This document shows positions 7,208 to 15,440 of a stretch of 30,165 nt of DNA, piece after piece. A model generated the notes under the pieces. The model was not told the DNA's origin. It ran no database searches and saw nothing but the letters and a program-made list of their open reading frames with translations. The stretch's first letter is position 1, and each line of letters starts with the position of its first letter. The position numbers were made by a program, and so were the translations under genes. The DNA comes from CAZAFN01 sp964484795 (lineage in GTDB: Bacteria; Pseudomonadota; Alphaproteobacteria; Methylaequorales; Methylaequoraceae), in the NCBI GenBank assembly GCA_964484795.1, contig CAZAFN010000020.1, positions 1 through 30,165 of the forward strand. Reading direction: 5' to 3'.

Positions 7208-9196
7208 TTATTCAAACTCAAGAATTATCTGATCAACCTCTAAACTATCACCTTCTCTACAATTTATTTTCTTAATTTTTGTCTTTTTTACAGAATTAAT
7301 TATATTTTCCATTTTCATTGCCTCAATTATGGCTAAAGGCTGATTTTCCTCAACAACTTGATTTTCTTTTACAAATATTGAAGTTAACAAACCTGGCATT
7401 GGTGAAAGCAAGAGATTTGATTTATCCTCATTTTTTCTGGGAATCATAATTTTATTAAGTTCTGAATGTCTATCTGAAAGCACTAGAATTTTAACAAGGC
7501 AACCCTTATGGTTTATTGTAAATTTTGGTCCATCTCTCATTATACCAAAATACAAAAGCTTATTATCAATGATTGCAGATAATAATGGATGACCAATTCT
7601 CCAGTTACTTTTAAGATTAAAATATTTCTTACCCACATAAATCTCGTAGTTTTTGTTGAAATTATTAAACGCAATATTAACATCCACACTTTTCTCACCA
7701 TCAATAACATTCCATTTATTATCTATAGTCCGATTAAAACCCTTAAGTTGATTAGAAATTGATGCGGCTCTAAGCATATACTGATAATTTGCAAACGCTG
7801 CGATAGCATAAAGCTCATCCTTATTTTCGACATCTAATTTATATGAATCATAACCTTCTGGATATTTCTCAGCAATAAATGATGTTGAATAGTTACCTGT
7901 ATTAAAATCACTTTGTTGCAAAATATTAGATAAAAAATCCCTATTTGTATTAACTCCTTCAATAAAATACCTGTCTAAAGCTTTTATCATTTCGTTTATT
8001 GCAGCTTTCCTGTTATTTGAATGAGAACATAATTTTGCTATCATTGGATCATAAAACATACTTATTTCAGAACCTTCAACTACGCCAGAATCAATTCTTA
8101 TGTTTTTACCTTGAGGCTCAATATACCTAGTTAATCTTCCAATAGAGGGTAAAAAATTCTTGGATGAATCCTCTGCATATATTCTACACTCAATCGCATA
8201 ACCAGAGAATTTTAAACTTTTTTGTGAAATTGCCAATTTTTCACCATACGCAACTTTAATCATTAGCTCAACTAAATCGATGCCAGTAATTAATTCAGAA
8301 ACAGGATGTTCAACTTGCAATCGAGTATTCATCTCCAAGAAATAGAAGTTTTTATCTTTATCAACAACAAACTCAACCGTACCGGCTGAATAATACCCAA
8401 CTGCCTTTGCTAGTTTAATCGCCTGATCAACCATTTTTTCTCTAAGAGAACTGTCAACAAATGCACTAGGGGCTTCTTCTATAACTTTTTGGTGCCTTCT
8501 TTGAATTGTACATTCACGTTCCCCAAGATGAATAAAGTTTCCAAACTGATCCCCAAGTATTTGAACTTCTATATGTTTTGGGAATTCAATATACTTCTCA
8601 ATAAAAACCCTATCATCACCAAAACTTGACTTTGCCTCATTTATTGCCGAATTAAAATTTTGTTTTAATTCTTTTTCATTCAAAGCCACTCTCATTCCTT
8701 TTCCACCCCCACCTGCAGATGCCTTGACCATTAAAGGATATCCTATTTTTTTAGCCTCACTTATAGCTTCATCAATATTCGCAATCACATCAAGGCCTCC
8801 AGGTACTACAGAAACGCCAGCTGATTTTGCAATCTTCTTTGACTCAATTTTATCACCCATTGACGAAATAGATTCACTAGGTGGGCCAATAAATACTTTA
8901 CCTATTTTTAGAATTTCATCTCTAAAAAGTACATTCTCAGACAAAAAACCATAACCAGGATGAACAGCATCCGAATTCGTTTCTTTTATAGCTTTAATTA
9001 TTTTTTTAATATTTAAATAACTTTCTATTGATGAATTACCTCCAATATTAATATATTCATCAGCCAGGTTGGTATGTGGGGAATTTATGTCTTGATCAGA
9101 GCAAATGGCAACTGTCTTGATTCCAAGTTTTTGGGCAGTCTTAATTATCCTACAAGCGATTTCGCCTCTATTTGCAATTAAAATTTTTTTAAACAT
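7208..9196 (-). CDS. pccA: Propionyl-CoA carboxylase alpha subunit (biotin carboxylase and biotin carrier)
   Basis: Carboxylates biotin with bicarbonate and ATP, then carries the carboxyl group to the beta subunit that makes methylmalonyl-CoA from propionyl-CoA. The 662 residues contain the biotin carboxylase N-domain (MFKKILIANRGEIACRI), the ATP-grasp Gly-rich loop KASAGGGGKGMR (about 158-169), the catalytic EMNTRLQVEHPV block, a BT linker domain and a C-terminal biotinyl domain with EAMKMEN, where Lys628 is the biotinylation site. The partner pccB lies 11 nt upstream, which supports propionyl-CoA as substrate, though acetyl- or methylcrotonyl-CoA carboxylases share this alpha architecture. 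The tRNA-Leu gene starts 4 nt after its stop. Confidence 0.93.
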   Translation of the reverse strand: MFKKILIANRGEIACRIIKTAQKLGIKTVAICSDQDINSPHTNLADEYINIGGNSSIESYLNIKKIIKAIKETNSDAVHPGYGFLSENVLFRDEILKIGKVFIGPPSESISSMGDKIESKKIAKSAGVSVVPGGLDVIANIDEAISEAKKIGYPLMVKASAGGGGKGMRVALNEKELKQNFNSAINEAKSSFGDDRVFIEKYIEFPKHIEVQILGDQFGNFIHLGERECTIQRRHQKVIEEAPSAFVDSSLREKMVDQAIKLAKAVGYYSAGTVEFVVDKDKNFYFLEMNTRLQVEHPVSELITGIDLVELMIKVAYGEKLAISQKSLKFSGYAIECRIYAEDSSKNFLPSIGRLTRYIEPQGKNIRIDSGVVEGSEISMFYDPMIAKLCSHSNNRKAAINEMIKALDRYFIEGVNTNRDFLSNILQQSDFNTGNYSTSFIAEKYPEGYDSYKLDVENKDELYAIAAFANYQYMLRAASISNQLKGFNRTIDNKWNVIDGEKSVDVNIAFNNFNKNYEIYVGKKYFNLKSNWRIGHPLLSAIIDNKLLYFGIMRDGPKFTINHKGCLVKILVLSDRHSELNKIMIPRKNEDKSNLLLSPMPGLLTSIFVKENQVVEENQPLAIIEAMKMENIINSVKKTKIKKINCREGDSLEVDQIILEFE

Positions 9197-9207
9197 TTCC
9201 TTAAAAT

Positions 9208-10740
9208 TTAAAGAGGAATATTGTCATGTTTTTTCCATGGATTGGACAACTTTTTATTTTTTAACATCTCCAAAGATCTACAAATTCTCTTTCTTGTAGT
9301 ATTAGGCGTAATAACATCATCAATAAACCCCCTACTACCAGCAATAAAAGGATTAGCAAATTTTTCTCTATATTCATTGGTTTTTTTTTCAATCTTACCT
9401 TTATTACCAATTTCACCTCTAAAAATTATTTCCACAGCTCCTTTTGGGCCCATAACTGCAATTTCAGCTTGCGGCCAAGCATAATTAACATCCCCTCTTA
9501 AATGCTTTGAACTCATAACATCATAAGCCCCACCATAAGCCTTCCTTGTAATAACTGTTATTTTAGGAACTGTTGCTTCAGCAAAAGCAAAAAGGAGTTT
9601 GGCACCGTGTTTTATTATACCATTATATTCTTGAGAAGTTCCTGGAAGAAAACCCGGTACATCAACAAATGTAATTATCGGAATATTAAAACAATCGCAG
9701 AATCTTACAAATCTAGCTGCTTTTCTAGCTGAATTATTGTCAAGACAACCAGCTAAAACCATTGGTTGATTCGCAACAATGCCAACAGGTGAGCCAGTCA
9801 TTCTTGCAAAACCTGTTATGATATTTGCAGCATAATCAGACTGAAGTTCAAAAAAATCTCTATCATCAATTACTTTTGTAATGAGTTCTTTCATATCATA
9901 AGGTTTATTTGGATTATCTGGAATTAATGTATCCAAAGAAAATTCTAATCTATCAGATGGATCTTCAGACTTCCTAATAGGAGGTAATTCCTTATTTGAA
10001 GATGGTAAAAAACCCATAAATCTTCTCAATTGCAACAACGCTTCTACATCGTTTTCAAATGACAAGTCAGCAACACCAGATTTTTTAGTATGAGTGGATG
10101 CTCCTCCCAATTCTTCATGACTAACTTCTTCGTGAGTCACTGTCTTTAAAACATCTGGACCAGTTACAAACATATAAGAAGTATCTTTAACCATAAAAAT
10201 GAAATCAGTCATTGCAGGACTATATACCGCACCACCAGCACATGGACCCATAATGACGGAAATCTGAGGAATAACCCCAGATGAAAGAACATTTCTTTGA
10301 AAGACTTCAGCATAACCTGCCAAAGAAGCTACACCTTCTTGGATTCTAGCACCTCCAGAGTCATTAAGGCCAATGACAGGGGCACCAACTTGTAGGGCTT
10401 TATCCATTATTTTACAAATTTTCTCAGCATGTGATTCAGATAAAGAACCACCAAAAACAGTAAAGTCCTGACTAAAAACAAATGTCAATCTACCATTTAT
10501 TGTTCCATAACCAGTAACGACTCCATCTCCTGGAACTTTTTGCTTGTCCATATCAAACTCTGAACACCTATGCTCAACAAACATATCCCATTCTTCAAAT
10601 GTACCTTGATCTAGAAGTATATCTATTCTCTCCCTAGCCGTTAATTTTCCTTTTTTATGCTGACTTTCTTGCCTTTTTTTTCCTCCACCAGTAACAGCCT
10701 GTTTTCTTTTGAGATCTAATTTTTTTAAAATTTCTTTCAT
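9208..10740 (-). CDS. pccB: Propionyl-CoA carboxylase beta subunit (carboxyltransferase)
   Basis: Transfers the carboxyl group from biotin to propionyl-CoA; in the known enzyme it forms an alpha6-beta6 complex with PccA. The 510 residues cover both crotonase-like halves of the carboxyltransferase. The N-terminal block GGKKRQESQHKKGKLTARER, the GGSLSESHAEKICKIMDKA segment, the oxyanion-hole motif DSGGARIQEG and, in the second half, RKAYGGAYDVMSSKHLRGD are all typical of PccB. I start at the ATG at 10740; an in-frame TTG two codons upstream is also possible, but neither has a strong ribosome-binding site. It forms an operon with pccA, probably reading from the ATP12-family gene 37 nt upstream. 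Confidence 0.94.
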   Translation of the reverse strand: MKEILKKLDLKRKQAVTGGGKKRQESQHKKGKLTARERIDILLDQGTFEEWDMFVEHRCSEFDMDKQKVPGDGVVTGYGTINGRLTFVFSQDFTVFGGSLSESHAEKICKIMDKALQVGAPVIGLNDSGGARIQEGVASLAGYAEVFQRNVLSSGVIPQISVIMGPCAGGAVYSPAMTDFIFMVKDTSYMFVTGPDVLKTVTHEEVSHEELGGASTHTKKSGVADLSFENDVEALLQLRRFMGFLPSSNKELPPIRKSEDPSDRLEFSLDTLIPDNPNKPYDMKELITKVIDDRDFFELQSDYAANIITGFARMTGSPVGIVANQPMVLAGCLDNNSARKAARFVRFCDCFNIPIITFVDVPGFLPGTSQEYNGIIKHGAKLLFAFAEATVPKITVITRKAYGGAYDVMSSKHLRGDVNYAWPQAEIAVMGPKGAVEIIFRGEIGNKGKIEKKTNEYREKFANPFIAGSRGFIDDVITPNTTRKRICRSLEMLKNKKLSNPWKKHDNIPL

Positions 10741-10777
10741 AATCAAATAATGAACTTCAGTGCTTACTATAAACTAA

Positions 10778-11443
10778 TTAATCAAGATTTTTAAAGAAAA
10801 TTGAAATATTTTTTAGCATCATTAAAAATTCTTTATCAACAATTTTCTGCTCATCAATTAACCCCCACTTTTTTTGTTGATAGGTATTCTCAATATTTGC
10901 CAACTTATATAATTCACCATAATCTAATTTTCCCTCCAAAAAAAAATAGCTTAGAATTACTGATTTTAAGACATTGGAAAGTTTATAAATGACAGTTAGA
11001 TATGAATCATTTAAATCAATCAAATAATCATTAAATAATTTTAAATTTAAATTATGTTGTCTTTCCGTTATTTCAGAAATTAGAATTAGGTCAATTTTAA
11101 AAATGTTAGAAAAACTCTGAATTAAATCATTAAAATTCTTATTTAATAGTTGTAGAAGTTTTTTTTCATCAAAACACCTATAAAGAATGAAATCAAATTG
11201 TATTAACTCTATTACATTTTGTATTATCATCTTTCTCTCTTTATCTCTTAAATCACAAGCAAATAAAGTCAAATTTAAAACTGAATAGGGATCATTAAAG
11301 AATTTTTCAACATTAATTTCTTGCATTATTTTTTTTGCATTACTTAATGAGTTCGTAGAAAGAAAATTACCATTTGGTGTAAGAATTCTCTTTTTTTTTT
11401 TAAGGAAAATATATTTATTATTATTTTTTAAAAACTCACACAT
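10778..11443 (-). CDS. ATP12-family F1-ATPase assembly chaperone
   Basis: In mitochondria Atp12 shields the F1 alpha subunit until it joins beta; bacterial homologues are found in Alphaproteobacteria. This 221-residue version is diverged and AT-biased but keeps the family landmarks in order: an N-terminal LTPNGNFLSTNSL (equivalent to LKTPxxxxLxLPT), FDFILYRCFDEKKLLQL (DLLxYRAxxPxxL), LNDSYLTVIYKLSNVLKS, then SYFFLEGKLDYGELYKLA and KKWGLIDE with Trp193-Gly194. The first few residues including KKKKR are coded by an 11-base A tract on the coding strand. It overlaps the rluC-like gene upstream by 8 nt. No ATP synthase genes are in the window. Confidence 0.82.
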   Translation of the reverse strand: MCEFLKNNNKYIFLKKKKRILTPNGNFLSTNSLSNAKKIMQEINVEKFFNDPYSVLNLTLFACDLRDKERKMIIQNVIELIQFDFILYRCFDEKKLLQLLNKNFNDLIQSFSNIFKIDLILISEITERQHNLNLKLFNDYLIDLNDSYLTVIYKLSNVLKSVILSYFFLEGKLDYGELYKLANIENTYQQKKWGLIDEQKIVDKEFLMMLKNISIFFKNLD

Positions 11444-12410
11444 CTATTGGCTTGATTAATCTAAATTCATCTAAATCCTGAAAATCATATTCCCTATCTA
11501 GTAAATTTAATTTTATATTTTTTTCTGTTAGCTTTTTTTTAAAATAATCAGGTAAAGGGGCGTTAAATTTTAAATTTTTTTTGCTCTCATCTTTGTAACT
11601 AATTTCATATGCATGCAAAAATAGATTGATACTTTCATTATGATTGAGTGATTCTTTTTTACAAAACCTTGTCTCACCAAGCACTGGGTGTCCAATCAAA
11701 TTTAAATGTTTTCTAATTTGATGTTTTCTACCTGTAATTGGTTTGATTATAGCTAAAGAGGTGTTTTTTTGCGTTCCTAAAATCTTATAATAAGTAGTAG
11801 ATTCTAATTTTTTTTCTCCAAAAATTATAGGAATTTCTATTTTTCCTAATTTTACTCTTGGACATCCATGAATTATTGCTAGATATTCTTTTTCAATAAG
11901 CCTTTCTTTAAATATTTTTCCAAGAAACTTTGCTGAATTCAAATCTCTAGCAATCAGCATTACTCCAGATGTTTTTTTATCTAATCTATGAACTAACTTA
12001 GGCCTTAATTCATTCTTAAACTTTAAAGAATCAAGAACAGCGTCAACATTGAATTTTATTTTTGTACCACCTTGAACAGCTATTCCAGCAGGTTTATTAA
12101 TCACAATTATATTTTCATCTTTATGCAAAATCCAAGATCTAACAATGAAACCAAACTTTTCGTATTTAATGCTGTTTTTAGGTTCTTTTACTAAATCTAA
12201 CTTTCTTGAAAGTTTAATTAAATCCCCAGAATTTAATACAATGTGATTGCGCGTTCTTTTCCCATTTACTCTAATGATGCCTTTTCTTATTAACTTGCAA
12301 ATGTAAGGATAAGTTAAGTTAGTAAATTGTTTTTTAAACCAATAATCAACCCTAGATCCATCAAAATCATCACTGACTTTCCACTCATAAACACTTTTTG
12401 GAATTATCAT
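11436..12410 (-). CDS. rluC: RluC/RluD-family 23S rRNA pseudouridine synthase
   Basis: Converts specific uridines of 23S rRNA to pseudouridine. The 324 residues start with an S4 RNA-binding domain (about 18-75, KLIRKGIIRVNGKRTR) followed by the catalytic domain. The active-site motif HRLDKKTSGVMLIARD holds catalytic Asp144, and later GRKHQIRKHL is the conserved motif III. Size, the S4 domain and the gene order favour RluC (positions 955, 2504 and 2580 in E. coli), but RluD or another paralogue cannot be excluded. It lies 47 nt after rplQ on the same strand and overlaps the ATP12-family gene by 8 nt, so it may be the tail of the ribosomal supercluster transcript. Confidence 0.88.
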   Translation of the reverse strand: MIIPKSVYEWKVSDDFDGSRVDYWFKKQFTNLTYPYICKLIRKGIIRVNGKRTRNHIVLNSGDLIKLSRKLDLVKEPKNSIKYEKFGFIVRSWILHKDENIIVINKPAGIAVQGGTKIKFNVDAVLDSLKFKNELRPKLVHRLDKKTSGVMLIARDLNSAKFLGKIFKERLIEKEYLAIIHGCPRVKLGKIEIPIIFGEKKLESTTYYKILGTQKNTSLAIIKPITGRKHQIRKHLNLIGHPVLGETRFCKKESLNHNESINLFLHAYEISYKDESKKNLKFNAPLPDYFKKKLTEKNIKLNLLDREYDFQDLDEFRLIKPIDV

Positions 12411-12457
12411 TTTGGATTAACAAAATAGTTATTTTTTCTAACTTGATTTTCTTTGCT

Positions 12458-12976
12458 CTATTTCTTCTCTTTCAAAGATTTTTTTAGATCATACTCTTTT
12501 TTCTGTTCTTTAGACACTTCATTAGAATCAAATTTCTTTTCCAAATTTTCTCTAGATTTATCTTCTTCAGCCTCTTTTTTTTTCAATCTTTCTCTATCAT
12601 CTCTACCTTTAGCCTCAGGATCTCTGTCTACCAACTCAATTATTGCCATTGGTGCGGAGTCTCCATATCTAAAGTTTGACTTTAAAATTCTGACGTACCC
12701 CCCATTTCTTGATCCATATCGTTTGGCTAAAATATCAAACACCTTTTTAACTAAACTTTTATTTCTCAAATATGAAAAAACCTTTCTTTTAGACTTTAAA
12801 TCCTGTTTTTTCCCAATATTCAAAATCTTTTCAACATATGGTCTAAGATCCTTTGCTTTTGGAAGAGTTGTCTCAATTTGCTCATTTTGAATTAATGATT
12901 TTGATAGATTGTTTAATAAAGAACTTCTATGACTTGATTTTCTATTTAATTTTCTACCAGATATTCCGTGTCTCAT
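12458..12976 (-). CDS. rplQ: 50S ribosomal protein L17 with charged C-terminal tail
   Basis: Large-subunit protein near the exit tunnel. The start MRHGISGRKLNRKSSHR is canonical, with a Shine-Dalgarno AAAGGA upstream. The conserved fold ends near residue 122 (APMAIIELVDRDP). About 50 more residues form a Lys/Glu/Asp-rich, low-complexity tail (RDDRERLKKKEAEEDKSREN and on). L17 is usually 117-140 residues, and tails are known in some Alphaproteobacteria. It is the last gene of the alpha operon, 9 nt after rpoA. Confidence 0.97.
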   Translation of the reverse strand: MRHGISGRKLNRKSSHRSSLLNNLSKSLIQNEQIETTLPKAKDLRPYVEKILNIGKKQDLKSKRKVFSYLRNKSLVKKVFDILAKRYGSRNGGYVRILKSNFRYGDSAPMAIIELVDRDPEAKGRDDRERLKKKEAEEDKSRENLEKKFDSNEVSKEQKKEYDLKKSLKEKK

Positions 12977-12985
12977 ATCATTCCT

Positions 12986-14002
12986 TTAGTATGGATCATC
13001 CAATTTTCTTCTTATTTCATCAATATTCTCAGGAGGCCAACCTTCAATTTTCATTCCTAATTCTAAATTCATAGAAGTCAAAATCTCTTTTATTTCATTT
13101 AATGACTTTCTACCAAAGTTTGGAGTTCTTAACATTTCTGACTCTGTTTTCTGAACTAGATCACCAATATAAATAATTTCATCGTTTTTAAGACAGTTTG
13201 CTGATCGAACGGAAAGTTCTAACTCTTCAACTTTTCTAAGCAAATTAACATTTAATGTTGGCTCTTCAATTGGAGGTGCAGTCGTTTCCTCAACTGGTTC
13301 TTCAAAGTTTATAAACATTTTAAGTTGTTCATCAATGATTCTCGCTGCATATGCAACTGAATCTTCGGGAACAACTGATCCATTAGTTTCTATATTCATT
13401 ATTAATTTGTCGTAATCTGTAACCTGACCAACTCTAGAGTTTTCAACCCTATATGACACTCTCCTTACTGGAGAAAAAAAAGAATCTATATGGATCGTAC
13501 CAAGTGGCGCATCATCTCCATCGTGTTTGACTGCAGGAACATACCCCTTACCTTCTTCAACACTAAGTGTCATATTTATACTAGCCTTTGAATCCAGCGT
13601 ACAGATATGTAAATTCTTATTTAAAACCTCTACATGTGGACCGCATTCAATATCACCTGCCTTTATTTCTTTAGGACCTTTTGCTTTTATATGTATTTTT
13701 GTTGTTTCGACATCACTTAATTTAAGAGCCAACTGTTTAACATTCAATATAATCTCTGTAACGTCTTCTATAACACCTGGTATTGTTGAAAATTCGTGCG
13801 TAACCCCATCTATTTTAATTGATGTAACAGCGGCACCTCTAATTGATGACAATAAAACCCGACGCAACATATTTCCAAGTGTCTGCCCATAACCACTTTC
13901 CAATGGCTCAGCTACAAGTTCTGCATTGGTAAAATTCTCTTTATCTTTTACAAATTCAATTTTCCTAGGTTTAATTAATTCTTTCCAGTTTTTATTAATC
14001 AC
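12986..14002 (-). CDS. rpoA: DNA-directed RNA polymerase alpha subunit
   Basis: Assembly platform of RNA polymerase and contact for activators and UP elements. The 338 residues show alpha-NTD (LVAEPLESGYGQTLGNMLRR, RVLLSSIRGAAVT, then the FFSPVRRVSYRVENSRVGQ segment) and alpha-CTD (about 255-325: LELSVRSANCLKNDEIIYIGDLV and TPNFGRKSLNEIKE). The length is normal for Alphaproteobacteria. It sits between rpsK (28 nt) and rplQ (9 nt). Confidence 0.98.
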   Translation of the reverse strand: MINKNWKELIKPRKIEFVKDKENFTNAELVAEPLESGYGQTLGNMLRRVLLSSIRGAAVTSIKIDGVTHEFSTIPGVIEDVTEIILNVKQLALKLSDVETTKIHIKAKGPKEIKAGDIECGPHVEVLNKNLHICTLDSKASINMTLSVEEGKGYVPAVKHDGDDAPLGTIHIDSFFSPVRRVSYRVENSRVGQVTDYDKLIMNIETNGSVVPEDSVAYAARIIDEQLKMFINFEEPVEETTAPPIEEPTLNVNLLRKVEELELSVRSANCLKNDEIIYIGDLVQKTESEMLRTPNFGRKSLNEIKEILTSMNLELGMKIEGWPPENIDEIRRKLDDPY

Positions 14003-14030
14003 AATTATTTCCTCTATATTTATTATCTAG

Positions 14031-14420
14031 TTAAACTCTTCGTCGTTTAGATGGCCTGCACCCATTATGAGGGATAGGAGTTACATCTTTAATAACAGTT
14101 ATGTTTAGGCCAGTTGATCCAAGCGCTCTAATTGCGGACTCTCTACCATTTCCAGGCCCTTTGATTACAATTTCGATATTTTTCATACCATTTTCAATTG
14201 CTTTTTTTCCTGCTTCTTCAGCTGCAAGTTGAGCGGCAAATGGAGTTGATTTTCTAGAGCCCTTAAAACCTTTGTTGCCAGAAGAAGACCAAGACACAGT
14301 ATTTCCAGATGGATCTGTAATTGTAACAATCGTATTATTAAAAGTAGAATTAATATGTGCAATTCCCGTAGGAACGTTTTTTTTAATTTTTTTTTTTAAT
14401 CTTGAACTCTTAGATACCAT
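14031..14420 (-). CDS. rpsK: 30S ribosomal protein S11
   Basis: Small-subunit platform protein. The 129 residues are of normal length and carry the typical GIAHINSTFNNTIVTITD and VTPIPHNGCRPSKRRRV C-terminus that contacts 16S rRNA near the Shine-Dalgarno cleft. The start follows rpsM by 6 nt. The N-terminus is Lys-rich (SSRLKKKIKKN). Confidence 0.98.
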   Translation of the reverse strand: MVSKSSRLKKKIKKNVPTGIAHINSTFNNTIVTITDPSGNTVSWSSSGNKGFKGSRKSTPFAAQLAAEEAGKKAIENGMKNIEIVIKGPGNGRESAIRALGSTGLNITVIKDVTPIPHNGCRPSKRRRV

Positions 14421-14426
14421 TTCAAT

Positions 14427-14801
14427 CTAAACTGCTTTTTTCTTTCCAGCTATTGGAATTGCCTTACCTTTTCTAGTCCTAGCATTTGTATGCGTACGTT
14501 GCCCTCTAACTGGAAGCTTGCTTCTATGTCTTAACCCTCTATAACATCCCAAATCAGTAAGCCTTTTAATATTGTTAGACACATCCCTTCTTAAATCTCC
14601 CTCAACAACATAATTTTTATCTATACATTCCCTAATCTTTATTGTTTCATCATCAGTTAGTTGATTCACTCTTTTATTTTTATCAACATTAGTAGAATCA
14701 CAAATTTCTTTTGAAAACTTTGGACCTATACCATATATGTATCGCAAAGCTATTTCTAATCTTTTGTTACTGGGAACGTTTACGCCTGCTATTCTCGCCA
14801 C
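14427..14801 (-). CDS. rpsM: 30S ribosomal protein S13
   Basis: Head protein of the 30S subunit that contacts the P-site tRNA and 5S-linked bridges. The 124 residues start at a GTG, giving MARIAGVNVPSNKR, the canonical N-terminus, and end RGQRTHTNARTRKGKAIP plus a Lys tail. The internal YIYGIGPKFSKEIC helix-hairpin-helix region is intact. It lies 63 nt after adk, the longest gap inside the supercluster; no promoter is convincing there. Confidence 0.97.
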   Translation of the reverse strand: MARIAGVNVPSNKRLEIALRYIYGIGPKFSKEICDSTNVDKNKRVNQLTDDETIKIRECIDKNYVVEGDLRRDVSNNIKRLTDLGCYRGLRHRSKLPVRGQRTHTNARTRKGKAIPIAGKKKAV

Positions 14802-14864
14802 TTAAAAACCTTATAAATTCACAAGTCTGGATTATATTTTTTTTTAATTTTAAGTCAACACTAT

Positions 14865-15440
14865 CTAACTAATAATCTTTAAAATTTCTTGACTAACATT
14901 TTCAACAGAATTCATACCATCGACTTTATTTAAAATACTATGTTTTTCATAGTAATTTACTATTGGCAAAGTCAAGTTTTTGTATATTTCAATCCTGTTA
15001 AGCAAAGTTTCCAAGTTGTCATCTGTTCTTTGTTCATTCGTTTTAGACTCGGAAATTCTTTTTTTTATTCTTTCTTCCAAAATTGCAAATTCAACATCAA
15101 TCAAAATGGCATTATCCAAACTAACTGAAATTTTTTTTAGAGCATCATCCAAAACTTCTGCTTGATTAATATTTCTTGGAAAACCATCAAATATTATATT
15201 ACTATTATTTAGTTCTGAGATTCTCTCAATTATTAAACTAATTACTATTGTATCTGGCACTAATTCGCCTATTTGCATTAATTCTTTGATCTCATTTCCA
15301 TATTTTGAGTTCTCTTTTTGCACTTCATTTCTTAGTAAATCACCCGTTGAGAGTTGAACATACTCATAATTATCAACCAGAATTTTTGATTGAGTACCTT
15401 TTCCACAACCAGGGGGACCTAACAAAACAATTCTTTTCAT
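14865..15440 (-). CDS. adk: Adenylate kinase, short-LID form
   Basis: Interconverts ATP + AMP and 2 ADP in the cytosol. The 191 residues include P-loop GPPGCGKGTQ (7-16), LSTGDLLR (AMP pocket) and FDGFPRN. The LID is a short loop after RIKKRISESKTNEQRTDDN, without zinc cysteines, as in other short bacterial adenylate kinases. Its ATG overlaps the secY stop (ATGA), so it is translationally coupled. Placement between secY and rpsM is typical of Alphaproteobacteria. Confidence 0.97.
   Translation of the reverse strand: MKRIVLLGPPGCGKGTQSKILVDNYEYVQLSTGDLLRNEVQKENSKYGNEIKELMQIGELVPDTIVISLIIERISELNNSNIIFDGFPRNINQAEVLDDALKKISVSLDNAILIDVEFAILEERIKKRISESKTNEQRTDDNLETLLNRIEIYKNLTLPIVNYYEKHSILNKVDGMNSVENVSQEILKIIS

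Noticed and set aside
12453..12890. Open frame on the plus strand opposite rplQ with a Phe/Ser-rich product
   Set aside because: It is the antisense of Lys/Glu-rich L17 codons, with no ribosome-binding site. The same holds for other plus-strand frames opposite ribosomal genes.
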